DNA from: Flavobacterium sp.
GTDB taxonomy: Bacteria; Bacteroidota; Bacteroidia; Flavobacteriales; Flavobacteriaceae
Direction of reading: 5' to 3'
Assembly (NCBI GenBank): GCA_014379405.1
Contig: JACMLU010000007.1
Span: 124,001-188,000, forward strand
DNA length: 64,000 nt
A program made the translations under genes and the position numbers. The notes under the pieces were generated by a model, which was not told where the DNA came from, did no database searches, and saw only the letters and a program-made list of their open reading frames with translations. Below, piece by piece: positions 18,360-27,216 of the stretch. Each line of letters opens with the position of its first letter. Positions within the stretch are counted from its first letter, which is position 1.

Positions 18360-19988
18360 ATGGACTTGAACTTCAATAAAAACGAAGACCACAATAAACT
18401 CCTTCTTTCCGTCTTGCGTCAAAAATTTTCCAAAGTTAAACTTGGAGGAGGAGAAAAACGCATTCAAAAATTACATTCTGAAGGCAAAATGACAGCGCGA
18501 GAACGCATCGATTATTTGCTTGACGCCAAAGGAAAAAGTATTGAAATTGGCGCTTTTGTTGGCGAAGGAATGTATGCAGAACACGGCGGTTGTCCCTCTG
18601 GCGGAGTCATCGTAAAAATTGGATATATCAAAGGCAAACAATGTATTGTCGTTGCAAATGATGCTACCGTAAAAGCGGGAGCTTGGTTTCCGATTACTGC
18701 AAAGAAAAATCTAAGAGCGCAAGAAATTGCAATGGAAAATAGATTACCCATCATTTATTTAGTGGATTCGGCTGGTGTTTATTTGCCTTTGCAAGACGAA
18801 ATTTTCCCAGACAAAGAACACTTTGGACGTATCTTCAGAAATAACGCCCTAATGAGCAGTATGGGAATTATCCAAATTTCTGCCGTTATGGGAAGTTGTG
18901 TTGCCGGCGGTGCTTATCTTCCGATAATGAGCGATGAAGCGTTGATTGTGGACAAAACAGGAAGTATTTTTTTGGCAGGAAGTTATTTGGTAAAAGCGGC
19001 AATTGGTGAAAGTATTGACAACGAAACCCTTGGTGGAGCAACAACACATTGCGAAATTTCGGGAGTTACAGATTACAAAGCCAAAGATGATAAAGACGCA
19101 TTAGACAAAATAAAAAATATCGTTGACAAAATTGGCGATTATGACAAGGCAGGATTTAGCCGAATTAAGGCAATCAACCCAGCATTGGAAGAAAAAGATA
19201 TTTACGGCATTATGCCAAAAGCTCGCAATGAGCAATACGATATGATGGAAATCATCAATCGTTTGGTGGACAATTCCGAGTTTGAAGCCTACAAAGACGG
19301 CTACGGACAAACTATTATTACAGGTTATGCCAGAATTGACGGTTGGGCTGTGGGGATAGTTGCCAATCAACGTAAAGTAGTCAAAACTAAGAAAGGTGAA
19401 ATGCAATTTGGCGGAGTAATCTATTCCGATTCTGCCGATAAAGCCACTCGTTTTATAGCCAACTGCAACCAAAAGAAAATTCCATTGGTTTTCTTGCAAG
19501 ACGTGACCGGATTTATGGTCGGTTCCAAATCAGAACACGGCGGAATCATAAAAGACGGTGCCAAAATGGTGAATGCCGTTTCTAATTCGGTGGTACCAAA
19601 ATTCACCATAATTGTCGGGAATTCGTATGGTGCAGGAAATTACGCTATGTGCGGAAAAGCATATGACCCGAGATTAATCGTGGCTTGGCCGAGTGCAGAA
19701 CTTGCCGTTATGGGAGGAACTCAAGCCGCAAAAGTATTGGCACAAATTGAAGCTTCTTCGCTAAAATCAAAAGGGGAAATCGTTGATGAAGCCAAGGAAA
19801 AAGAGTTATTCGACAAAATCAAAGCTCGATATGACGAACAAGTTTCTCCTTATTATTCGGCTTCCCGACTTTGGACGGATGCCATTATCGATCCTTTAGA
19901 CACCCGAACATGGATTTCTATGGGAATTGAAGCAGCCAATCATTCGCCCATTGAAAAGAAATTTAATTTGGGAGTAATACAGGTTTAG
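18360..19988 (+). CDS. Acyl-CoA carboxylase, carboxyltransferase (beta) subunit
   Basis: A protein of 542 aa with the two crotonase-fold halves of biotin-dependent acyl-CoA carboxyltransferases. N-half: KMTARERIDYLLD, YAEHGGCPSGGVIVKIG, VDSAGVYLPLQDE, GSCVAGGAYLPIMSDE. C-half: GYARIDGWAVGIVANQR, LQDVTGFMVGSKSEHGGIIKDGAKM, NSYGAGNYAMCGKAYDPRL and MGGTQAAKVLAQIE. The C-half motifs favour the methylcrotonoyl-CoA carboxylase (MCCB) branch over propionyl-CoA carboxylase. It transfers carboxyl from carboxybiotin to acyl-CoA, probably in leucine or fatty-acid catabolism. No biotin carboxylase subunit is adjacent. Confidence 0.92.
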   Translation: MDLNFNKNEDHNKLLLSVLRQKFSKVKLGGGEKRIQKLHSEGKMTARERIDYLLDAKGKSIEIGAFVGEGMYAEHGGCPSGGVIVKIGYIKGKQCIVVANDATVKAGAWFPITAKKNLRAQEIAMENRLPIIYLVDSAGVYLPLQDEIFPDKEHFGRIFRNNALMSSMGIIQISAVMGSCVAGGAYLPIMSDEALIVDKTGSIFLAGSYLVKAAIGESIDNETLGGATTHCEISGVTDYKAKDDKDALDKIKNIVDKIGDYDKAGFSRIKAINPALEEKDIYGIMPKARNEQYDMMEIINRLVDNSEFEAYKDGYGQTIITGYARIDGWAVGIVANQRKVVKTKKGEMQFGGVIYSDSADKATRFIANCNQKKIPLVFLQDVTGFMVGSKSEHGGIIKDGAKMVNAVSNSVVPKFTIIVGNSYGAGNYAMCGKAYDPRLIVAWPSAELAVMGGTQAAKVLAQIEASSLKSKGEIVDEAKEKELFDKIKARYDEQVSPYYSASRLWTDAIIDPLDTRTWISMGIEAANHSPIEKKFNLGVIQV

Positions 19989-20074
19989 CAATCAAAATCA
20001 CATTTCAATACTTTTTTCTCATTTATTACGTTAAAAATTAGTAACTTAGTTCATCACTTTAAAACTAACGTATT

Positions 20075-20503
20075 ATGAACAATGTAAAAAGTTTGAATAA
20101 ATGGGCCAATGCGCACACTTATTTTACCGTAGATTTGCTTCGAATGGCACTTGGAGTTTTTTTGTTCTGGAAAGGTGTCACTTTTATAACAAACATCCAA
20201 TACTTAGTAGATTTATTAACTCCTTTTGACAAAGCCAATGGGATGTATGGTATGTTTCTAGTTCATTATGTAGCTTCCGCTCATTTTCTTGGAGGTATTA
20301 TGATTTTCTTCGGATTACTTACTAGATGGGCAATAATTGCACAATTACCCATATTGATTGGAGCAATTATCATCAATTTTATGGGAGAAATGCATTCCCA
20401 AAACCTAATACTCTCCTTGATTGCATTAGCCATCTGTATTGCATTTTTGATATATGGAAGTGGCAAAAATTCGGCAGATTACTATTTTAAAATGCAGGAA
20501 TAA
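20075..20503 (+). CDS. DoxX family membrane protein
   Basis: A protein of 142 aa with four predicted transmembrane helices (VDLLRMALGVFLFWKGVTFI, the segment around AHFLGGIMIFFG, AIIAQLPILIGAIIINF and LILSLIALAICIAFLIYG). The pattern matches the DoxX/quinone-interacting fold. Members have varied or unknown roles, including quinone-linked sulfur or redox stress functions. It is monocistronic, ending at a 20-bp terminator shared with menE. Confidence 0.85.
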   Translation: MNNVKSLNKWANAHTYFTVDLLRMALGVFLFWKGVTFITNIQYLVDLLTPFDKANGMYGMFLVHYVASAHFLGGIMIFFGLLTRWAIIAQLPILIGAIIINFMGEMHSQNLILSLIALAICIAFLIYGSGKNSADYYFKMQE

Positions 20504-20556
20504 ATTCCAAATAAAAAGGGAGATTTTTTTTCAAATTCTCCCTTTTTATTTGGAAT
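20504..20556. terminator. 20-bp-stem bidirectional terminator doxX/menE
   Basis: The arms 20504-20523 and 20537-20556 are perfect reverse complements (AAAAAGGGAGA with TCTCCCTTTTT in the core) and the loop is 13 nt with a T-tract. It lies between convergent genes. Confidence 0.9.
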
Positions 20557-20572
20557 CACAATTAGATTTATT

Positions 20573-21637
20573 CTATTTTTCTATAGATTTTAGACTTTCT
20601 GTTCTCATAATTTTTCCAGTGGCAGTTTCGTTAAACTTTGGAATAAAAACAACCTCTTTAGGTTTTTCGAATTTATCCAAAACTGCAAAAACAGACTCTT
20701 CAATTACCATCGGCTCACCTTCAACATAAAGTACTACTTTTTCGCCAAGAACCTCATCTGCTTTACCAGAAACGAAATAACGTCTTGGTATCAAAGTAGA
20801 AAGTTTATCCTCGATTCGTTCCGGCATTATTTTAACTCCGCCGCTATTAATGATGTTATCATATCTTCCTTCCCAACTAAATTGTTTATCAGAAATTAAA
20901 TTCACAATATCATTGGTCACGATTTCATTCTTGCTGATGTTTTTGGCTTTGATGACTAAACATTTTCGTTCATCAGTATATATTTTTACGTTAGGCAAAA
21001 TTGTAAATGCCTTCTCTCCTATTTTTTTGGCAGCAATATGTGTGATGGTTTCAGTCATACCATAGGTTTCATAAATTTCCATTGGCAATTTTACTAATTC
21101 TTGTTCCAAAGCTTTATGCACTTTTACACCACCAATAATTAATTTTTTGATCTTTCCGGCTTTTAGTTTTTCCAAAGAATTTTTGGCTTGCAAAGGAACC
21201 ATAGCGCAAAAATCAAATTCTTCTTCTATGTTTTTCAAAGGATCAGAATTAGGTTCTACAAATTTCATGTCCAAACCCAAAATAAAAGAGCGAACGAACA
21301 TCATTTTACCAGCCACATAATTGGTTGGTAAACAATGCAAGACGGTATCTCCTGGTTTCAATCCGAAAAAATCTCCTGTTGCAAATGCCGAATCCAACAT
21401 CGCTTGCTTTTCGATTTTAATCACTTTTGGAGTCCCTGTAGTTCCTGACGTACTCAATTCAATATAGGATTTCTCGTCAAACCAATCCAACAGAAAGTTT
21501 CCAACGTGTTGCTCAAAAGGCTCACCTTCTTTGATAAAACTATAGGCCACATAGTATATTTCCTCAAGATTAATGTGATATCCGTTCAATTTAAAACGGT
21601 TGTGTATGTTCTTGTATGTAATTTTATTTTTTACCAT
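20573..21637 (-). CDS. menE: O-succinylbenzoate-CoA ligase (AMP-binding)
   Basis: A protein of 354 aa, the short Bacteroidetes form of MenE. The adenylation motif STSGTTGTPK lies at about residues 62-71. YETYGMTETITHIA, GRYDNIINSGGVKI and the C-terminal catalytic Lys segment ETATGKIMR follow. It activates o-succinylbenzoate with ATP and CoA for menaquinone synthesis, consistent with complex I using menaquinone. It is the second gene of a minus-strand pair, 21 nt after the CPBP gene; no other men genes are present. Confidence 0.9.
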   Translation of the reverse strand: MVKNKITYKNIHNRFKLNGYHINLEEIYYVAYSFIKEGEPFEQHVGNFLLDWFDEKSYIELSTSGTTGTPKVIKIEKQAMLDSAFATGDFFGLKPGDTVLHCLPTNYVAGKMMFVRSFILGLDMKFVEPNSDPLKNIEEEFDFCAMVPLQAKNSLEKLKAGKIKKLIIGGVKVHKALEQELVKLPMEIYETYGMTETITHIAAKKIGEKAFTILPNVKIYTDERKCLVIKAKNISKNEIVTNDIVNLISDKQFSWEGRYDNIINSGGVKIMPERIEDKLSTLIPRRYFVSGKADEVLGEKVVLYVEGEPMVIEESVFAVLDKFEKPKEVVFIPKFNETATGKIMRTESLKSIEK

Positions 21638-21658
21638 TATGAATGTATTATTATTAAT

Positions 21659-22573
21659 TTATTGATGTATTTGCGGTTGGATTTTGCCAGTAAGTTTTGC
21701 GATCCAATTATTCCAACTATACTTTTTAGCAAATATAAATAAGATAATCGGATAGACAATTGCAATTGAAACAATCATTTCATTTAATATGTCTATTGTG
21801 TTTTCGGCTCCCGAGTATTTGAAAACGGCGTCGGTATGTATCGCCGAAAAATCGGAAGTAATTAACAATGCCGCCATTAGATTATTTCCCAAATGAAAAC
21901 CCAAAGCCAATTCCAGACTTTCGTCCATTAAAGTCATTATGCCCAATAATAATCCTGTTCCTATATAGAAAATCATTACTCCGAATCCCATTTTTGCAAC
22001 TTCAGGATTAGCACTATGAAACAATCCAAACATTACTGAGGTTAGCAGTAACGGAAACCATCTATTCTTGGCAATAATTCCAATTTGTTGCATCAAATAA
22101 CCCCGAAACAAGTATTCTTCAAAACCAATTTGAAACGGAAATAGCAATATGCTGATGAGAAATAAAACACCAAATTTCAACGGATTGAAATTCCATAAAA
22201 TATTGGAACTGTCCATACCATAAGAAACGGCAAAGGTGGCAATGGTCAACAATACAATTAATCCAAAAGAAAACAGAATTCTTTTATAATCCACTTCCCC
22301 CCTTGAGGTTGTCAATGAAAGAACACTCCTGCTGTGAAGTATTCGAACCAGAAAAAACAACAATGCCAAAAGGAAAAAAAACGGCAACAAATTCAATAAG
22401 AGCGCCAAATTATTTGGAATTTCATTCATCTTTTGATACACTTTGTCCAAGTCTTCTTTGGACATCATGAAATACATAATGAAGTTGGCTAAAAATACGC
22501 CTGCTGTCAATAATGTGGTAATCAAGACACGCCACCATTTATTATTGCCTTTGTAAGCTTGATTTATGAACAT
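21659..22573 (-). CDS. CPBP family intramembrane metalloprotease
   Basis: A protein of 304 aa starting MFINQAYKGNNKWW; an earlier in-frame ATG adds 18 residues that do not look like a conserved N-terminus. It has about eight hydrophobic helices. The CPBP/Abi motifs are present: EEYLFRGYLM (EExxxR), FGLFHSAN (HxxxN-type) and GFHLGNN. These supply the Glu and His residues expected in this family of putative prenyl-protease-like membrane proteases. Substrate unknown. It sits directly upstream of menE and is probably cotranscribed. Confidence 0.88.
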   Translation of the reverse strand: MFINQAYKGNNKWWRVLITTLLTAGVFLANFIMYFMMSKEDLDKVYQKMNEIPNNLALLLNLLPFFFLLALLFFLVRILHSRSVLSLTTSRGEVDYKRILFSFGLIVLLTIATFAVSYGMDSSNILWNFNPLKFGVLFLISILLFPFQIGFEEYLFRGYLMQQIGIIAKNRWFPLLLTSVMFGLFHSANPEVAKMGFGVMIFYIGTGLLLGIMTLMDESLELALGFHLGNNLMAALLITSDFSAIHTDAVFKYSGAENTIDILNEMIVSIAIVYPIILFIFAKKYSWNNWIAKLTGKIQPQIHQ

Positions 22574-22691
22574 TGGGTTTAAATTAATTGATTGCAAGCA
22601 GAAATTTGTTTTGCATATATTTGACATCCCGAATTTAGTATAAATTTCTGTTTTTATCCCTTACTTTACAAAAAATTAAAACACTTTTTCA

Positions 22692-23033
22692 ATGATTCAA
22701 ATATATCACAATTCACGTTGCGGAAAATCCAGAGAATGTCTTCTTTTCCTAGAAAATTCAGGACAAAAATATGAAATCATCAAGTATTTGGAAGATGTTC
22801 CCAGTTTTGAAGAATTGAAGGAAATCATTCAAAAATTAGGGATAAAACCAATAGAATTAGTGCGTCGAAAAGAGAAAATTTGGAAAGAAAATTCCAAGGA
22901 CAAACCAATGACCGATGACGAAATTATTCAGGCAATGATTTCGAACCCAATACTTATCGAAAGACCCATCGTCATTAACGGAAACAAGGCTGTAATTGCT
23001 CGACCTTTGGAGAATGCAGCCGCCATTCTTTAA
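22692..23033 (+). CDS. ArsC/Spx-family (glutaredoxin-type arsenate reductase-like) protein
   Basis: A protein of 113 aa. The active-site Cys lies in YHNSRCGKSRE near the N-terminus, followed by FLENSGQKYEIIKYL; the conserved Arg and Pro come in NPILIERPIVINGNKAVIARP. This is the canonical ArsC thioredoxin-like fold. It may reduce arsenate with glutathione/glutaredoxin-type thiols, but no arsR or arsB is adjacent, so a general thiol-redox role is equally possible. Confidence 0.9.
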   Translation: MIQIYHNSRCGKSRECLLFLENSGQKYEIIKYLEDVPSFEELKEIIQKLGIKPIELVRRKEKIWKENSKDKPMTDDEIIQAMISNPILIERPIVINGNKAVIARPLENAAAIL

Positions 23034-23089
23034 GGAATTGCCATTGGCACTTTAACATTTTTTTATGATTTAAGGCTTAAACCAAAACC

Positions 23090-23097
23090 TACTTTTG
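23090..23097 (+). promoter_or_regulatory. -7 box for the TonB-type receptor
   Basis: TACTTTTG, 34 nt before the ATG. Confidence 0.6.
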
Positions 23098-23131
23098 CAA
23101 TCTTACAGAATCAAAACAATTATTTAAATCG

Positions 23132-25570
23132 ATGAAAAAATTAAATTCCGTCCTTATATTGCTTCTGTTAATAACTTCTTTTTTAAGTTTTTCACAGGGA
23201 AAACCCCAAGCCACCAGAATAAAAATTACTGGAAAAGTTATTGAAAAAGTGAGCAAACAACCGCTAGAATATGCCACTATTACTTTTTTTACTACAAACT
23301 CCACAAAATCAATCGCTGGGGGAATTACAAATCCAAAGGGGGAATTTGATGTTGACGTAACGCCTGGTATTTATGATATTAAAATAGAATTCATTTCTTT
23401 CAAACCCATCCTAATCAAAGAAAAAGACCTTCAAAAAAGTTCCAATTTAGGACAAACTGCCTTAGAAGAAGATGCCTCACAATTAAACGAAGTAGTGGTT
23501 CGTGCCGAAAAATCATCTGTTGAAATAAAACTAGATAAAAAAGTATACAACGTTGGTCAGGATATGATGGTAAAAGGTGGAACTGTAAGTGATGTTTTAG
23601 ACAATGTTCCTTCTGTTTCTGTTGACACCGAAGGAAATGTAAGCTTAAGAGGAAGTGATAATATCCGAATTTTAATTGACGGAAGACCATCCTATGCAGT
23701 AAATATTGCAGAAGCTTTAAAACAACTTCCTGCCGATGCCATTGATAAAGTTGAAGTTATCACTAATCCATCTGCACGATATGATGCTGAAGGTGGTTCT
23801 GGATTAATCAACATCGTTCTTAAAAAAGGCAAAAATCAAGGTTTTAATGGAACTTTTATAGCTTCGACAGGTATTCCCGAAACTTATGGTATAAGTGCCA
23901 ATGTAAATTACAAAACAGAAAAATTAAACTATTTTACCACCTTAGGTTACAACCACAGAACAAATGAAGGTGGTGGTAAAACTAATTCTCAATATTTCAA
24001 TGATGATGGTTCTATTAAAAATTATTTAGACGAAGATCGTCAAACCGAGAGAACTAGAGATGGTTTTAATGGAAGAGCTGGAATTGAATGGACAGTTGCG
24101 CCAAATACTTATTGGACAAATGCTATCAATTATCAAAAAGATAATGGTGAAAATAATGATTTAATCAAATATAATAATTTTGATGCTGCTCATAATTTCA
24201 CAGGTTCAACTTACCGTTTGGGTACAGGTGAAAATGGCGGTGAAAATATTGAATACACTTCAAACTTAATCAAAAACTTCAACGATGAAGGACACAAACT
24301 TACAGTTGACGGTTCTATTTCAAGAAATTCAGATGACAACCAAAGTATTATTACGGGTTCTAACAATTTTAATAACACCTTAAATAATCAAGTTCAAAAA
24401 CAAACACAATTTCAAGCTGATTATGTACTACCAATAGGAGAAGGAAGTCAGTTCGAAGCAGGATATAAAGGGAGTTTTGGTGACTTAAACAATCAATATT
24501 ACGTTCTTGACGATCAAGGTGCAAGAATCGATAATTTATCAAACACTTTAGAATACAAAGAAAATATCAACGCACTTTATACTTCATACGGCTTTAAAGT
24601 AAATAAATTCTCTTATTTATTTGGGTTACGTTGGGAGGACACCAATATCGAAGTAAATTTATTAGAAACTAATGACTTCAATACCAAAAAGTACAACAAC
24701 TTTTTTCCAAGTGCCTTTGTTAGTTATGAAATTTCAGATCAAAGTAACATTACTACAAGCTATAGCAAACGTTTATCAAGACCAAGAGGTCGTTTTATGA
24801 ACCCTGCGGTAAATTATGCCAGTAATGTTAATATTTTTCAAGGAAATCCTGACCTAGACCCATCGCTGACAAACAAATTTGATTTTGGATACATCAAACG
24901 TTGGGACAAAATAACTTTTAATACCTCAGCTTATTTTGAAGATACCAAAGATGTTTTCAGTTTTGTTCGATCTCCTACAGGCGATGAAGTAAATGGAATT
25001 CCAGTTATCAAAAGCTCACCAATTAACTTGGGAAAAGAACAAAAGTATGGTTTTGAGTTTACTTTAAATTATAACCCATTCAAAATATGGAGAATAAACA
25101 GTAATTTCAATTTGTATAATGTAAAAACCACAGGCGAAAACAGTTACACTGATACACAAGGAAATCTTATAGTTCAAAATCTCGACAACCAAGCTAATAC
25201 TTGGTCCGCAAGAGTTAGTTCAAAACTAACTTTGCCATACAAAATTGACTGGCAGTTGAATGCAAACTACAATGGAGAACAAAAAACCGCACAAGGTAAA
25301 AACTTGGGACAGTTTAGTATGAACACCGCTTTTAGTAAAGACGTTTTAAAAGACAAAGGAACCATAGCGTTTAACATTAGTGATATTTTCAACACGAGAA
25401 TTATGAGATCTTATACATATCTTGATAACCAAACCTCGTATGGCGAAATGCAGTTCCGTAAACGACAATTCAATTTATCATTCACTTACCGTTTCAACAA
25501 ACCAAAAGGAGAAAAAGAAAAGAATCCACAACCTAGAAATGAAGATGGCGGAGGAGAATTCCCTGGATAA
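23132..25570 (+). CDS. TonB-dependent receptor-like outer-membrane beta-barrel protein
   Basis: A protein of 812 aa. The signal peptide is MKKLNSVLILLLLITSFLS. A carboxypeptidase-regulatory-like domain follows at about 30-115 (ITGKVIEKVSKQPLEYATITF, GIYDIKIEFISF), then a plug domain at about 125-240 (SDVLDNVPSVSVDTEGNVSLRG, IRILIDGRPSY, ADAIDKVEVITNPSARYDAEGG). A long beta-barrel covers the rest, rich in alternating aromatic and polar residues and ending in FNLSFTYRF plus a short Lys/Gly tail. This architecture is the outer_membrane_beta-barrel_3 group common in Bacteroidetes. Ligand unknown; no SusD partner is adjacent. It has its own promoter and terminator. Confidence 0.9.
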   Translation: MKKLNSVLILLLLITSFLSFSQGKPQATRIKITGKVIEKVSKQPLEYATITFFTTNSTKSIAGGITNPKGEFDVDVTPGIYDIKIEFISFKPILIKEKDLQKSSNLGQTALEEDASQLNEVVVRAEKSSVEIKLDKKVYNVGQDMMVKGGTVSDVLDNVPSVSVDTEGNVSLRGSDNIRILIDGRPSYAVNIAEALKQLPADAIDKVEVITNPSARYDAEGGSGLINIVLKKGKNQGFNGTFIASTGIPETYGISANVNYKTEKLNYFTTLGYNHRTNEGGGKTNSQYFNDDGSIKNYLDEDRQTERTRDGFNGRAGIEWTVAPNTYWTNAINYQKDNGENNDLIKYNNFDAAHNFTGSTYRLGTGENGGENIEYTSNLIKNFNDEGHKLTVDGSISRNSDDNQSIITGSNNFNNTLNNQVQKQTQFQADYVLPIGEGSQFEAGYKGSFGDLNNQYYVLDDQGARIDNLSNTLEYKENINALYTSYGFKVNKFSYLFGLRWEDTNIEVNLLETNDFNTKKYNNFFPSAFVSYEISDQSNITTSYSKRLSRPRGRFMNPAVNYASNVNIFQGNPDLDPSLTNKFDFGYIKRWDKITFNTSAYFEDTKDVFSFVRSPTGDEVNGIPVIKSSPINLGKEQKYGFEFTLNYNPFKIWRINSNFNLYNVKTTGENSYTDTQGNLIVQNLDNQANTWSARVSSKLTLPYKIDWQLNANYNGEQKTAQGKNLGQFSMNTAFSKDVLKDKGTIAFNISDIFNTRIMRSYTYLDNQTSYGEMQFRKRQFNLSFTYRFNKPKGEKEKNPQPRNEDGGGEFPG

Positions 25571-25620
25571 TAAATACGACAAAACAAGGTTGAATTTGCA
25601 ACCCATTACTTTCAGAAACA

Positions 25621-25655
25621 GGCCCATGAAATTTTACTTCATGGGTCTTTTTGTT
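25621..25655 (+). terminator. Terminator of the TonB-type receptor gene
   Basis: GGCCCATGAA (25621-25630) pairs with TTCATGGGTC (25638-25647) with one G-T pair, followed by TTTTTG. Confidence 0.82.
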
Positions 25656-25744
25656 TAAAATATCATCGTTTAAATTTACCTTGAATTAACCTGAAACACT
25701 ATCTTAGCTTTAAATTTATTTTGCAAACCCATCAAATTATAATT

Positions 25745-26890
25745 ATGACCAATATAATAGTTTTAGGAGCAGGAATGGTGGGAAGCGCAATGGCTTTAGA
25801 TTTATCAAAGAATCATAGCGTGACATTGGCAGATTTGAGTATTCAAAGACTGGAACACCTTAAAGCAAAACATCCATCCATCAACATTTTACAACTGGAC
25901 GTTTGTGACAGAACCAACCTTCAATCTACACTTAAAAATTTTGATTTGGTAATATGCGCAGTTCCTGGATTCCTGGGATTTGAAACCATAAAATCAGTTA
26001 TTGAAGCAGGAAAAAATGTGGTAGATATTTCCTTTTTTTCTGAAAATGCCCTCGATTTAGATGCTCTCGCAAAAACAAAAGGAATAACAGCCATAGTTGA
26101 TTGTGGTGTTGCACCCGGAATGCACAATATCATATTGGGTTATTATAATGAAAGAATGAAATTGACGGATTTCGAAACCTTGGTGGGTGGTTTGCCAAAG
26201 ATCAAAAAATGGCCTTTCAATTACAAAGCACCCTTCTCGCCAATAGACGTTATCGAAGAATACACACGTCCTGCCCGTTATGTCGAAAATGGAAACATAA
26301 TAATTCGTGATGCATTGACAGATTGTGAATTGGTAGAATTTGACAAAGTAGGAACCTTGGAATCTTTCAATTCCGATGGATTGAGAACCCTATTATTTAC
26401 AATGCCCCACATCAAAAACATGAAGGAAAAAACACTTCGATATCCTGGTCATGTAGAATATGTGCGAGTTTTGAAAGACAGTGGTTTTTTTAGCGAAAAG
26501 AAAATAATGGTAAGTAGTTCCGAAATTTCCCCTCTTGATTTCACTAGTAAAATCCTTTTTAACGAATGGAAATTGGGCGAAAACGAAGAAGAACTTACAG
26601 TGATGCGTGTCACGCTAAAAGGAGAAAATAAAAATGGAGAAACCGAAGAAATGGTCTATAATTTATACGATGAATATTGTCATGAAACCCAAACCTCTTC
26701 TATGGCGAGAACCACGGGATATACCGCAACGGCTGTAGCCAATATGTTTTTGGAAGGTTTGTTTACCGAAAAGGGAGTTTTCCCACCGGAATTAATTGGG
26801 AAACACGAAATTTGTTTCGAGTACATTTTAAATTATTTGAAAGAGAGAAATGTAAATTACTTTAAAACACAAACCATACAATTTGCATAA
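25745..26890 (+). CDS. Saccharopine dehydrogenase family protein
   Basis: A protein of 381 aa starting MTNIIVLGAGMVGSAMALDL; an in-frame start 24 nt upstream is less likely. The Rossmann nucleotide-binding motif GAGMVGSA lies at residues ~8-15. VVDISFFSENALDLDALA and VDCGVAPGMHN match the saccharopine dehydrogenase NAD(P) domain, and VGGLPKIKKWPFNYKAPFSP begins the C-terminal substrate domain. It may act in lysine degradation or synthesis via saccharopine, but related enzymes act on other substrates. Single gene. Confidence 0.87.
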   Translation: MTNIIVLGAGMVGSAMALDLSKNHSVTLADLSIQRLEHLKAKHPSINILQLDVCDRTNLQSTLKNFDLVICAVPGFLGFETIKSVIEAGKNVVDISFFSENALDLDALAKTKGITAIVDCGVAPGMHNIILGYYNERMKLTDFETLVGGLPKIKKWPFNYKAPFSPIDVIEEYTRPARYVENGNIIIRDALTDCELVEFDKVGTLESFNSDGLRTLLFTMPHIKNMKEKTLRYPGHVEYVRVLKDSGFFSEKKIMVSSSEISPLDFTSKILFNEWKLGENEEELTVMRVTLKGENKNGETEEMVYNLYDEYCHETQTSSMARTTGYTATAVANMFLEGLFTEKGVFPPELIGKHEICFEYILNYLKERNVNYFKTQTIQFA

Positions 26891-26907
26891 TTATACCTTC
26901 TTTTCAA

Positions 26908-26915
26908 TATCTTTG
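26908..26915 (+). promoter_or_regulatory. -7 box for the small membrane protein gene
   Basis: TATCTTTG, 18 nt before ATG 26934, within the 43-bp gap after the saccharopine dehydrogenase gene. Confidence 0.55.
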
Positions 26916-26933
26916 ATGCCTAATTAACAACAA

Positions 26934-27140
26934 ATGAAAAACTCACAAATCCTGGTATTGTTCCTCATTGGCGCCCTGCTCACAGTTATAGGAGCATTAT
27001 TCAAAATCACGAACGAACGCAAAGATTGGACCAGTTTCTTTCTAATTATTGGAATGACTTTTGAGGCCGTTGCTGGAATTATGTTGATTATTAAATTATT
27101 CAAGAAAAAAAACAACAACGATTCATTTTTGGATAGTTAG
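26934..27140 (+). CDS. Small two-helix membrane protein, weakly GldL-like
   Basis: A protein of 68 aa with two hydrophobic helices (ILVLFLIGALLTVIGALFKI and FFLIIGMTFEAVAGIMLIIK) and a Lys/Asn-rich tail. The spacing and the IGALFKI...GMTFEA pattern recall the N-terminal transmembrane hairpin of the gliding-motility motor subunit GldL, but the cytoplasmic domain is absent. Function is not established. It has its own -7 box and shares a terminator with amt. Confidence 0.7.
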   Translation: MKNSQILVLFLIGALLTVIGALFKITNERKDWTSFFLIIGMTFEAVAGIMLIIKLFKKKNNNDSFLDS

Positions 27141-27161
27141 CAAAGTAAATCTTTACAATAA

Positions 27162-27198
27162 AAAAAGGGTTTCATTCGATAAGAATGAAACCCTTTTT
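27162..27198. terminator. Bidirectional terminator before amt
   Basis: AAAAAGGGTTTCATTC and GAATGAAACCCTTTTT form a perfect stem around a 5-6 nt loop, between convergent genes. Confidence 0.9.
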
Positions 27199-27216
27199 GA
27201 TATAATCAATTTTATA

